Below are positions 1-10,081 of a stretch of 64,000 bases of DNA, in pieces. Below the pieces are notes generated by a model that saw nothing but the letters and a program-made list of their open reading frames with translations, ran no database searches and was not told the origin of the DNA. Positions within the stretch are counted from its first letter, which is position 1. Each line of letters opens with the position of its first letter. A program made the position numbers and the translations under genes. The stretch is taken from assembly GCA_029817715.1 (NCBI GenBank), contig JARUPY010000164.1:2422001-2486000 (forward strand), read 5' to 3'. The DNA is from Melastoma dodecandrum (Eukaryota; Streptophyta; Magnoliopsida; Myrtales; Melastomataceae).

Positions 1-452
1 CTTCACTGCTCTGGGGGCTGGAGGTTTCTCCTCAGCAGCAGGGGATGATTCTGTGGACTCCCTTTGAGAGTCCAAGTCGAACCCGACTTCACATAGTGTA
101 TGCTGGTGATGATTTGGTTCCCGAAGGTTCCAACCTCAAAGGTTTTGGTGATCGGATAGATTCACAGAAGGTTGAAACAACCTTGTAGAATGTTACCATA
201 AATAGAAGATTATATTTCCTCCAATGGAAATATATTATTCTATTTTATTTCTTTGGCAATGATTTCTATCAGATAATTAACCTGATCATATTGGATAATT
301 CTCATGGAATATTCCCACTTAATTTCGTAATTAATTATTAATTACAAAAATATTTCCTTACAGAAGGTTCCTGTCAGGATTAGCTTCTGTCGTGTAGAGG
401 GTTGACTTCTGCATTGCAGAAGGCCATTGCTCATCATCAAAACACCTCAACA
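1..452 (-). repeat. Diverged Copia LTR fragment, 5' part
   Basis: From about 130 to 452 this matches, in reverse complement, the first part of the long Copia LTRs elsewhere in the window: the block around 'accataaatagaagattatatttcc', the AT-rich block with 'cctgatca', and the end 'gctcatcatcaaaac...ctcaaca', which is the complement of an LTR start TGTTGA. It is clearly more diverged than the other copies. The fragment continues off the left edge, so its other end and any target duplication cannot be seen. Confidence 0.6.
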
Positions 453-1706
453 ATGTCAAAGAAGGTCGTCGAGGCGCCTAAGATCGAAGCTATGTTTAGA
501 GTTTGTCTAAGGAAAATGTCTCGGTTGTGTCGAAGAAGATGAAGATTGTTCTAATGGTGTCGCCGAAGATATAGTGATCGGCGATTAGTTGCATTATAAT
601 GAGCATGTGTTTAATATGTTTAAGATGACGGTTACTTAGGTTTTTGTCTATAAATAAATCGTCCTTAGTCAATTGTAAAACACAGACAATCATTCTATAA
701 TCACGAAGGGTTGTTTGATTGTTAACTTGACTGTGAGGAATCGTTTTAAGTGTTGTAAGATGGCTGCAAGTATTGTTTCCTCGTAGTAGTGAATTCTTTT
801 TACTGTCTTTTGTTTACTTTGTTATTATTGGTAACCACAATTTCAACCCATTAGTCCCCGTTATATTGCGACATGTGTTCACCGCAAACATCTTGGTAGG
901 AATAGTATCTCTTTGAAATCAGCCTGTTAGAAATCTATTTTTCATTCATGGACTGAGGTGGAGTATAATGTCTTTGCTATAGTAGCTTTTGAGGTCGTTT
1001 GGATACGTAACTAGCGTTCATACATGGTTCAATCTTTTTGTTTCCCATTATTATTATGTGACAACATTGGTAGGACCTATCTATGTGCAAATCCAATATT
1101 TCGTAGACATGTGAAACTTATGACCCTTGATTTTCATTTTATTCCAAGTGCAAATTCAAAATGATTAGCTTCATTGCGCATTTCAAGGATCAATCGGCCG
1201 ATTCTCCTACAAAGGTTCTTTCTCGTTTACTGTTTCTTCGTTTGCACTGATGGAGCCTCCATCTTGCGGGAGCATGTTGGAGTTATCTCATCTTAACAAA
1301 TTTCACGATATCCTAATGGTTAGTAATTTAAAATCTTTCGAATAATGTTTGGGATCAGCATATTTGTAAGTCCGTTAAAATCTTAAATTCATATACTTAT
1401 ATGTAGATGCTAATGAAAGAATAGGCATTTTTTGTAAGATTCTTCTCCATAATCTACTCTCTATTATATCATCCATTCCACTTCTAAATGAATTCAACTT
1501 CACGCACATGGAAAAATCAACATCCAACGCCTCGGCTGCACAACATCTATTACTTTGATTATCCGAGAGAGATTGTCCATGTAGGAACGAAATCACTTGC
1601 AACAATAATGACAAATATGTAGTGAAATTTGGATGATGGAACTATTGAAATTTCTTTTTTATTCTATGCAGTAGCATCGAGAGTCGTCACTAAACCCACG
1701 GGAGGA
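453..1706. other. Unassigned intergenic DNA
   Basis: No convincing gene. A TATA-like string (TATAAATA, 649-656) is followed by 'caattgtaaaacacagacaatca', which resembles an LTR promoter region, but I could not find paired ends or a target duplication. Open frames here are short and lack family features. Confidence 0.4.
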
Positions 1707-3646
1707 TGTTACATTAAGTGGGGGTGAAATAGTGTTAAAGTCCAATCAAGGATTTTTAACTCTTTTTTGACAAACCCCGCAGTGGAAGAAAGCTTCTCTA
1801 AAATATAACCGTATAGACAGATTTCTATAAGACAAAACATACGAATGTGATTGCAATTTGTTTGATCCACACAAGACTTTTATAGTAGTTTGGCAACTTG
1901 CCTACATCCACTCTTCGTTCAGAATTTGAATGGTTTTCACTCAGTCGTAACTTAGCAATGATTACAGAAAGTGATATACAATAGACCTTTTATAGCACGG
2001 ACCAGAAGGTTCTGCACCACAGAAGACTGAGTTGCAAAGTACAGACCAGAAGGTTCTGCATCACAGAAGACTGAGTTGCAAAGTACGGACCAGAAGGTTC
2101 TGTACTAGGGTGACTGAGTTGCACAGTACCGACCGAAAGGTTCTGTACTAAATATGTCAACCCTCTACAGCACAGATCCAAAGATTCTGTACCAAAAGTG
2201 TCAACCTTCTATAGCACAGACCAGAAGGTTCTGTACCAAAGGTGGCTTGGTTTCACAGCACAAATCGTAAGATTCTGTATTAAAGATGTCAATCCTCCAC
2301 AGCACAGATCCAAATATTCTGTACCACAGGCGACTAAAATTCTTAGCATAGACCGAAATGTTCTGTACTACAATGACTCGTTGTACACGTTAATGAAACT
2401 AACAAGGTAACCTTCTATCGGACGTTTCTCTCAGGCGGTGTCCTCTCCTGCACAGCAACCTGCCGTGACTTCCTCCGAGACTTTTCACTCCGGCGGCGTC
2501 TCCACCTGCACAGCACCCAGCTGCGACTTCCCTTCCGTGATCCCTCGATATCTCGACTGAGCAAACACAAAACCCTTGCCCAAGGTTCTCCTACGTGGTC
2601 CCTCGAGACTACGGCTAAGCAGAGACAAAACCCCTGCCCAAGGTTATCCTGCACACATAGAACGTTACACCACAGAAGCTGGCTAGTCCCTCACCTTTTG
2701 TGCTCCCGGGGTGTCTGCCCTTATCTCGGCCCACTACACGTTGACCACGCTAGCAACCTGCCGCACGCCTCCACCGTCTCCTACAACTTCCAACCGAGTC
2801 CCTCGTGGCCCCCGAGTCACCCTCCCAGAAGACTTCACGAACGATGCAGCCTTCTGCGGCTAACGTTCCTCATGTGTGACTAATTCAAACGAAAAGTTAC
2901 AAGCCCACGCTCTCTACATTTTACAGCAATGACTAACACGAAAAGGAATTTTTTAAGAGCGTGGCTAAATGGTCTTATTTATACAAGAAAATCTAAGTGA
3001 AAAACATAGAAGGTAATTGTATGATCAGCCTTCTACAAAACAAGGAAACGAAACAATCAGATAATAATACAATATAAAATTTACAAAAATGTCACTCCCA
3101 TGCATATATTCGTTTATGTAATCAAATAATATCAAATAGGATTAAGATATGATATAATTCCCTTGAATACTGTGCCACAAAAGGTTTTGGCTGAATCTAG
3201 TCAGTAACCTTCTGTACATAGAAATAATCAAAGATTAACTTCCATATTGACTAAAACCGATACCATTCTGTTCAGGACACTTAAATGAACGTATCTATGC
3301 AGATGGTAATGATTGACATCCCAAATAACGGTCCTTTGGTGGTTGTATGAAACCATAGAAGGTTGTAGACAACCATGCAGAACCTTACCATAAATAGAAG
3401 ATTATATTTCCTTCTATGAAAAATATAATCCTTATTGGGGATATTTGAAAACGTAATCTATTTAATTTGATCAAATTAATATCTTGATCAAATCCTTATT
3501 ATTTCGTGACTAATTAATTATTAAACAATCATTTAATCACAAAATATTTTTTACAGAAAATTCTCAACGTGAGTAGCTTCTGTAGACTAGATGCTCGATT
3601 TCTGTTACACAGAAGGTCAAGGCTCATCATCAAAACCTATTCAACA
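1707..3646 (-). repeat. Full-length Copia LTR, minus orientation
   Basis: Reverse complement of the same LTR family as 10082-12134 and 27624-29569. It runs from TGTTA (complement of ...TAACA) to ...TTCAACA (complement of TGTTGAA), about 1.94 kb. It contains the U3 tandem repeats (about 1990-2370), the R/U5-like block near 1730-1880 and the conserved inner half (2900-3646). No coding domain follows it on either side. It abuts a plus-strand copy of the same LTR, giving an inverted pair. Confidence 0.85.
1990..2370 (-). repeat. U3 tandem repeats with GAAnnTTC cores (minus LTR)
   Basis: About eight imperfect units of 43-65 bp built on 'accagaaggttctg..'. Perfect GAAGGTTC cores lie at 2005, 2049, 2093 and 2224; the first three are 44 bp apart. 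The array lies just upstream of the LTR TATA box in the LTR's own orientation, where retrotransposon enhancers normally sit. Confidence 0.75.
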
Positions 3647-3650
3647 ATTA

Positions 3651-4781
3651 GAGCATGTGCTGAGAGCTTGTATCCTTTCGTTTCGTTTGAGTTAGTCGCA
3701 CACGAGGAGTGTTAGCTGCAGAAGGCTGCATCGTTGGTGAAGTCTTCTGGGAGGGTGACTCGGGGGCCACGAGAGACTCGGTTGGAAGCTGCAGGAGACG
3801 TTGGTGGGAAACCTGCGGCAGATTGCTGGCATGGCCAACGCAATGGGCCTAAGAGAAGGGCAGATAGCCCGATAGCACAGAAGGTGAGGGACTGACCAGC
3901 TTCTATGGTGTAACGTTCTGTGTGTGCAGGATAACTTTGGGCAGGGGTTCTGTGTCTGCTTAGCCGTAGACTCGAGGGACCACGCAGGAGAACCTTGCGC
4001 AAGGATTTTGTATTTACTTAGTCGAGATCTCGAGGGATCGCGCAAGGAAAGTCGCAGCTAGGTGTTGTGCAGGTGGAGACGCCGCCGGAGTGAAAAGTCT
4101 CGGTGGAAGTCACGGCAGGTTGTTGTGCAGGAGAGGACACGGCCTGAGAGAAATGTCCGATAGAAGGTTACCTTGTTAGTCACATTAACGTGTGCAACGA
4201 GTCACTATAGTACAGAACCTTACGGTCTGTGCTTAAAGCAAGTCACCTGTAGTACAGAACCTTTTGGTCTGTGCTGTAGAGGGTTGACATCTCTGTTACA
4301 GAATCTTTGGATCTGTGCTGTAGAGGGGTGGCACATTTAGTACGGAACCTTCTGGTCTGTACAGTCCAACTCAATCACATTTGGTACAGAACCTTCTGGT
4401 CTGTACTGTGCAACTCAGTCACTCAAGTGCAGAACCTTCTGGTCTGTGCTGTGCAACTCAGTCTTTTGTGGTGCAGAACCTTCTGGTCTATGCTATAAAA
4501 GGTCTATTGTATATCACTTTATGTAATCATTGCTAAGTTACGACTGAGTGAAAACCATCCAAATTCTTGGTGAATAGTGGGTATAGGCAAGTTATCGAAC
4601 CACTATAAAAGTCTTGTGTGCATCAAACAAATTGCAATCACACTCATACGTTCTGTCTTACAGAAACCTGTCTCTACGGTTCTGTTTAAGATAAGCTTTT
4701 TTCGGCAACGGGGTTTGTTGAAAAAGAGTTAAAAATCCTTAATTAGGCTTTAACACTAATTCACCCCCTCTTAGTGTAACG
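3651..4781 (+). repeat. Truncated Copia LTR, plus orientation (3' 1.1 kb)
   Basis: Matches the last about 1.1 kb of the LTR at 10082-12134, starting at 'gagcatgtgctgagagcttg' (compare 10819) and ending at '..cccctcttagtgtaac'. The first about 740 bp of the LTR are missing. It directly follows the complete minus-strand LTR. The 5-mers outside the pair are GAGGA (1702-1706) and GAAGA (4782-4786), a four-of-five match that could be a decayed target duplication of the whole inverted structure. Confidence 0.8.
4195..4500 (+). repeat. U3 tandem repeats and TATA box (truncated plus LTR)
   Basis: About seven units of 43-60 bp. Four perfect GAACCTTC cores at 4345, 4389, 4432 and 4476 are spaced 44, 43 and 44 bp. 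A TATA box (TATAAAA, 4494-4500) begins 11 bp after the last core. Confidence 0.75.
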
Positions 4782-5134
4782 GAAGAGTTTGAATTGAGTT
4801 GAAAGCCAGTAAAAATATCAAAAGGAGTAATCAAATAGGGTAAATAGGTTGTGTTGGAGTCCAAGTGATTTTTGTATTGGCTATTGGGGGGCAAACCACA
4901 ATTTGCCTTCCATCGTAGAAGTGATGATAAGAACGTATGGAATTCAAGGGCTTGATTTTGATGCTCACGGGATCGACATCACGAAAACCATTTCGCGGAG
5001 AGTCCAAAGAAAAGATGTCTGATTTCATTTATTGTTGTATGACTTAGACTTACAAATATAATTAGGACATGCATAAAATGCGGCCATGATGCAGGAGCCC
5101 CATCATAGAATGCGCACTGGATGATTAAAAAAAA

Positions 5135-6561
5135 TCAGATTCCAGCAGTGCATTCGGGTGGGACGACCGGGTACCTGGCACGATCAGCACAGTAGTCGTA
5201 GATCATGTGGTTCATCCTTACCCACCTGTAGCTCCTGGCCTCGGCTGGGCTGAGTTGTTGGTATGCAGGCCCGAACCACCAGTTGGCACTGCTTGAAGCA
5301 CAGGCTGCAGGTCCCGGGATGGAACAGGCCTCAATGTCAAAGTCCTTGTAGTAGGCATAGAATGGGGCCTTGCTCCAGTTGATCTTCTCCAGTCCTCCCC
5401 TTGTCGCCCAGTTGTCTGCGTTCCACAGCGTCGAGTACACTCCCATGGGCTGGAACCTGGGGAAAGGGATTCCCCTTGCCTCGTTGTTCTTGTACACCCT
5501 GATGGGGATGGAATCCACATAGAATCTGTTCTCCATTATTGGCAGGGAAATCGTTAATTTAGTGGCTTTTGCGGAGAATCAATCATAGGTATTTGTTTGA
5601 GTCATGCACATCAAGTGTTATTCAGGTGGACTCACACGACATGGTGGTGGTTCCAGAAGATTGTGTAGCTGTGGTAGTCGGCAGCCGGGTCAAACCAAAG
5701 GTTGACCCTCTGTTCTCTGTCTCCCTTCCCATGAACGTAGACGTTCGTCTGCACAGTGTAGGGCTGGCCGCTACGGTTTCCAAGGAATTCGAAATCAAGC
5801 TCATCACGGACGTTGTCGGTGTCGGAGTTCATCTGTAATTGAAAACATTGTAAGCAACAACACTGTGCATTGTAAGGAAAACACAGCGAGAAGACAGGAG
5901 AACAGAAAAGGCAGGAAACATACATAGAAAGCTGTGACAGTGCCTGCGGAATCGCCAGCGATGAGCTTGATCTTCATGGTCACTCTTCCAAACAGGAATT
6001 TGCTCTTAGAAGCGAATCCGCAACCTATATGACATGTAAGTATGAGTTAACGTTCCGTAAAAAAGAACTTTCGACCCGTGATCCCAAAGTTAATCTGATC
6101 ATGGATTTCATTGAAACATGGTATTTATGGTGGACCCATGAAATTGTCGGCTGAAATTTACTGTTGACGGACGATATGTGTCATGAATGTTTTATCTAAA
6201 AAAACAGAAAATGGTGGGTAGGTGGGGCTGCTTATACTTCACCAACTCTTCTACTGTGTGCTCTCGACAAAAAAGATTAACTCGAATCACATCCACTAGC
6301 CAATATTATTTTCGTCCGGAAATTAAAAAGACATGATGAGGAACAAAACATATGTACTGGAATCACGTAATGACATTTCATGAGGGAGTGTGAGCGACCT
6401 GAGGATTGGTCGAGGACGAGCTGGATGGTGCGGCCGCTCTCGACTTGCCGAACATGGTAGTCGGCCCAAGTCACCCTGAAGTCCTGTACGAACCTGACGG
6501 GTCTTGCCACGGCAACTGTGGCCAAAAGGCAGGTGAAGAGAACAAGTCGCAAAGTAGTCAT
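5135..6561 (-). CDS. XTH6: Xyloglucan endotransglucosylase/hydrolase, XTH6-type
   Basis: Cuts and re-joins xyloglucan chains in the cell wall (GH16 family). Four exons on the minus strand, 6399-6561, 5924-6024, 5636-5832 and 5135-5525, join in frame to 283 residues, the normal XTH length. Visible features: an N-terminal signal peptide ([17 protein letters not shown]); the catalytic motif [11 protein letters not shown], with the E-D-E triad intact and an NRS glycosylation sequon directly after; [12 protein letters not shown]; and the C-terminal XET_C region ending in PPECTAGI. The first motif residue is Arg where many XTHs have His; this, with [16 protein letters not shown] and [11 protein letters not shown], is what I know of the XTH6/XTH7 clade. 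The start is the only Met before the signal peptide. A TATA box lies about 75 bp upstream. The gene looks intact although repeats flank it. Clade assignment is from memory of the family. Confidence 0.93.
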
Positions 6562-6634
6562 TATTCGACTCTACTTGGAAAGAATATGGGACAAGATTAT
6601 TCGAGAAGACGATGATGGTCTTCGTCTCACCACA

Positions 6635-6644
6635 GTATTTATAG
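6635..6644 (-). promoter_or_regulatory. TATA box of the XTH6 gene
   Basis: Reads CTATAAATAC on the minus strand, 74-83 bp upstream of the XTH6 ATG at 6561, a normal plant spacing. Confidence 0.6.
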
Positions 6645-6661
6645 TGTTTAGTGAGGCGATG

Positions 6662-8088
6662 GGGGAAACACATAAAGGAGTCTCAAGTTGATAAGAATAT
6701 TAATTTAAAAAGAAAAAGAAAATTGAGAAAACATAAAGAAAGAAAGTGATCGGTGGTACTACTACTAATACTACTACTTGATTATTCAAAGCTTGTCGCA
6801 CATTGCTTTCAGTCCAGCTAATATAACAAATCCGTCATCCTCTAAACTTCATATCACCCAGCTGTCTCTGTGTGTGTGTGTTTTCTTTTTTGAACTTCTA
6901 TTTTTTAGTATTTGTTTTTTTTGACAAATAATGTCGGTTTAATTTCTCCCAGCCTCACGATCAGGATAATTAGGCATCAGGGTATGGAGCGTTAAAAATC
7001 AATACGCCACTCAATGATTAGGCAATGCTAACCAACCCGAAGAAATTTCGGTATCGAACATGAGTCGAGACAAATCTTCTTTCTAGGATTATTGTCCCGG
7101 AGGTCCATGGAGACTATTCTTGTATTCTAGTGAAATTCTTTGTCGGAAACACATTTTCCTAGCATGCATATTGGCTATCTCTATGAAAACTAAACAGAAT
7201 AGAGTCATGTCGTCCTTTCGTGAACTAACCTTACTTCCCAACTTGTGCGATGCTTGATGTAGTAAAGGGGTTGGGAGACGACTCCCCCCCCCCCACCACC
7301 ACGACCCCCTCCTCCGTGCGCATATGTCATGGCACTCAGACTTCCCCCATTCGGTGATATGCGTAAAGGTTTGATCGGGGGAGAGGCTGGCTAATCTCCC
7401 AATTATTGTATAATCTGACCCACCATTAAGTTAAAGGCCACATCTCAAATTGGTTACGGCATTATTTGGGCAGGTGCCAAGTTTGGGTCTTCCCCTTGCA
7501 ATGTGGACCCCTTCATCATTAATCCTAGTTAGGAAGGTCTTGTCCAGATGCCCAACTCCCCGCTACTTCTAAATGCTTCAAGATTTGATTGATGTACACA
7601 TTCCTTCGGTTTTATATCATACCGAACAAATGAAATGACGCTCCTCGCCTTGCTGTGAAGCTCTTCAAGACTTTCCTATCATAAGAAGCGGGTCAAGTCA
7701 ATCGCGAGATTGAATAGTCTGTTCTTGGCCAGATCGAATTGATGAAAACCGAAGTTTGATTCTCGGAGGAGGAAAACAGAATCATTTTCGTTTTGTTTGA
7801 AGGATATATGCAATTCACTCGGGGGGTCCGGTCACATTTCGTGCCTCTTGGAAGATAACAATGAAGGAAGGGTAAGAGCTCCCCATTATTAGCACTTTGT
7901 TAGCAGGATACGTCTAGATGGGGCCGTTTTCAATAGTTTGTATACGTACAAAATGTGATAATTTCATCACAAGAATATTGGTTGTTATAACTAATCTTTC
8001 GATTGATGGGCTTATTATATATCAACCAAAGGCATCATTGAATAATCCCAACCCTCCCAAATCAGCATTAATTGTTTTCCCCTATGTG
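6662..8088. other. XTH6 upstream/intergenic region
   Basis: No gene seen. Holds short low-complexity tracts (an 11-base C run at 7284-7294, a 'tactactac' run near 6755) and moderately AT-rich DNA. Proximal XTH6 regulatory sites would lie at the left end. Confidence 0.4.
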
Positions 8089-8093
8089 AAAGG

Positions 8094-8425
8094 TGTTGGG
8101 GGTTACGTGTGTAGGATTGGATAGGAAGGGGGAAGGTGCTAGCAGAACGTCGGTTCTGTACCGCCGACAACCTTCTGTAGAACTGCTGCACCTACGATGA
8201 GTGTTTTGGCTGCGATTTCTGTTTCTTAAACTTTCTCTTACACTCTTACATGAAATGTCTACACGTCCCTTTATATATAGGGAGGAGTAGGAAACTCAAA
8301 TGATAATAGAAACCGACATATTTAATGACAGATTTAATAGCCTACTTAAATGACATTTCCGTTACCAACTTTAATACCCATTAATCTTTATCATAATTTA
8401 CCTTGATCATAAATTACCTTCAACA
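8094..8425 (-). mobile_element. Small solo LTR with perfect TSD
   Basis: A 332-bp element starting TGTTGGGGG and ending ..CCTTCAACA (5-bp inverted ends TGTTG/CAACA), flanked by identical 5-bp repeats AAAGG (8089-8093 and 8426-8430). A TATATATA core at 8270-8278 in a 'tccctatatataaaggg' context on the minus strand suggests the LTR promoter and the orientation. No internal coding domain, so a solo LTR or terminal-repeat remnant. Family unknown. Confidence 0.75.
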
Positions 8426-8430
8426 AAAGG

Positions 8431-9266
8431 CCCTCCCTCTTTTACCTTAATTTGGAGTTTGATGGACGAGACTAATGAACTGAACTAACCCTGGTACACA
8501 AATCCCTTCTACATCAGTGTCCTCTCCTTTCCTATACATTTTACGCACCGCCATCGCATTCGGCAGATTGTTTCAGATGATTTGATTAGCGGAAGTTTTG
8601 TATGGCCACTAACAGGCAAGGAGAAAACCAGATCGATCAACTTGATAATTGTGTTGCCAACGGCTCTAAAATGAGCCCGAATCGTTTCGTGTTCTGTATT
8701 AAGCTTTGCTGGTGTAAGAACAAAAGTACAAGCACATTGCCAGAGAAAATTTAAGATACTAACTTTCGGAATGACTGAAGGGACGATCTCGATTCTCGGA
8801 AGATAAAATACTAAAAGAAAATTAAATATAATAAATGGGTCCATCCCAATTATTTGGGGTCGTTGAATCGAATAATATGATACATCTCTTAGTCCTAAAA
8901 ACCGGTTCACTCCTTATACCAAATTGTTAGCTTACGGGTCACAATCCTCTCCCAAACTTATTATCACTTGTGCATTAATTGATGGTCCAGTGGTTACATT
9001 ACAATAATAAAAATCAAACATCTAAGCTATTCATATCCAGCCAGTCTCGTGAATTTAAATAGTCACGCCTTGACGCTGGGAACGGGTCCAAGTTCGATCT
9101 ACATCACACGATCTCTGGTCCAAGCCCAACACCTTACAAAGGAAAAACACGAATATTCCGTTGTTATTATGATTCTCTAATCTATGAAGCAAACTATAGC
9201 CCAATATTTTTCTTAATTCCAATACCATAAATAAAAATACAAAGACAATTACTCTAATAGAACAAT

Positions 9267-9302
<36 letters not shown>

Positions 9303-10076
9303 TACCTACTAAAATAAACACAATCCTTAGTAATCGGAAATTCATCGTACAAAATATTTCGTTCCACCATTCTCTTCATTCGAGAACACTCGTCCACAAT
9401 TTAACAAGAATGTCACTTCCAGATCATGATATGCCCATCCATAAACTTATGGGTGACTACTATAATGAACATTTAGAATAGCCATCACTAACGGTTGGCC
9501 ATAAGTGTGTTCACTAGCGCTACTTTGCAAATATCACTATTTGGTTTGATCGAAATAGAATTCTTGAGTTATTGACCTCATACATGTTCATTTTTTGGCG
9601 TCATCTCAATTTTATAGCTCGATAAAATCGGTTTCTCAGTTGGTTATGGACAAATGACCTTCGATGCATCATCCTTTTACTCCTATCTAGATCTGACTCT
9701 AGAAGTGGTCACAACACCACCGGATTTAAGATGGCACGATTGAGTTTCTGCAAAATACCTTAGAGACGAGCTTAAGGCACCACGAAGGCATACATTCCTT
9801 GTTCTTCAATAGCGAAATGGTTGTTGCTAGGCTTCCGCAATCTTATATCTAATACCAACCGACGTGGGGAAACAAGAACCGGTCCGACCCTATGCGAAAC
9901 CCACGGAAGCAGACTAAACGCTTAAATCCAACAATGTAAAAGCCCAAGTACGAGGAGAGAAAAAAGCAAATATACGGTCATACTTATAATTCTTCTTTGA
10001 TCTACAAAATAAAACGTTCATCTTAATTCTATTAAAATAAATAAAAATAATAAGAAAATCCTAAAAAAAAAAAAAA
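8431..10076. other. Intergenic DNA with (TAA)n microsatellite
   Basis: No gene supported. Contains a TAA/AAT microsatellite of about twelve units (9267-9302). The sequence after it (9300-9365) loosely resembles 12143-12225 on the other side of the next solo LTR. An A-run at 10063-10076 precedes that LTR. Confidence 0.4.
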
Positions 10077-10081
10077 CATAT

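Noticed and set aside
1990..2400. Regular repeats with spacers, superficially like a CRISPR array
   Set aside because: Units are imperfect, adjoining and lie in the U3 of a plant LTR just before a TATA box; the genome is eukaryotic.
3692..4045. Arg/Pro/Ser-rich open frames inside the LTR (both frames)
   Set aside because: They repeat in every LTR copy with frameshifts and stops and have no family features; they reflect LTR base composition.
5569..5838. Plus-strand open frame of 89 codons
   Set aside because: It is the antisense of XTH6 exon 3, which has a full splice and motif explanation.
8846..8872. 'cccaattatttggggtcgttga', reminiscent of the 3' end of plant Au SINEs
   Set aside because: Only a short partial match; no box A/B promoter and no target duplication found.
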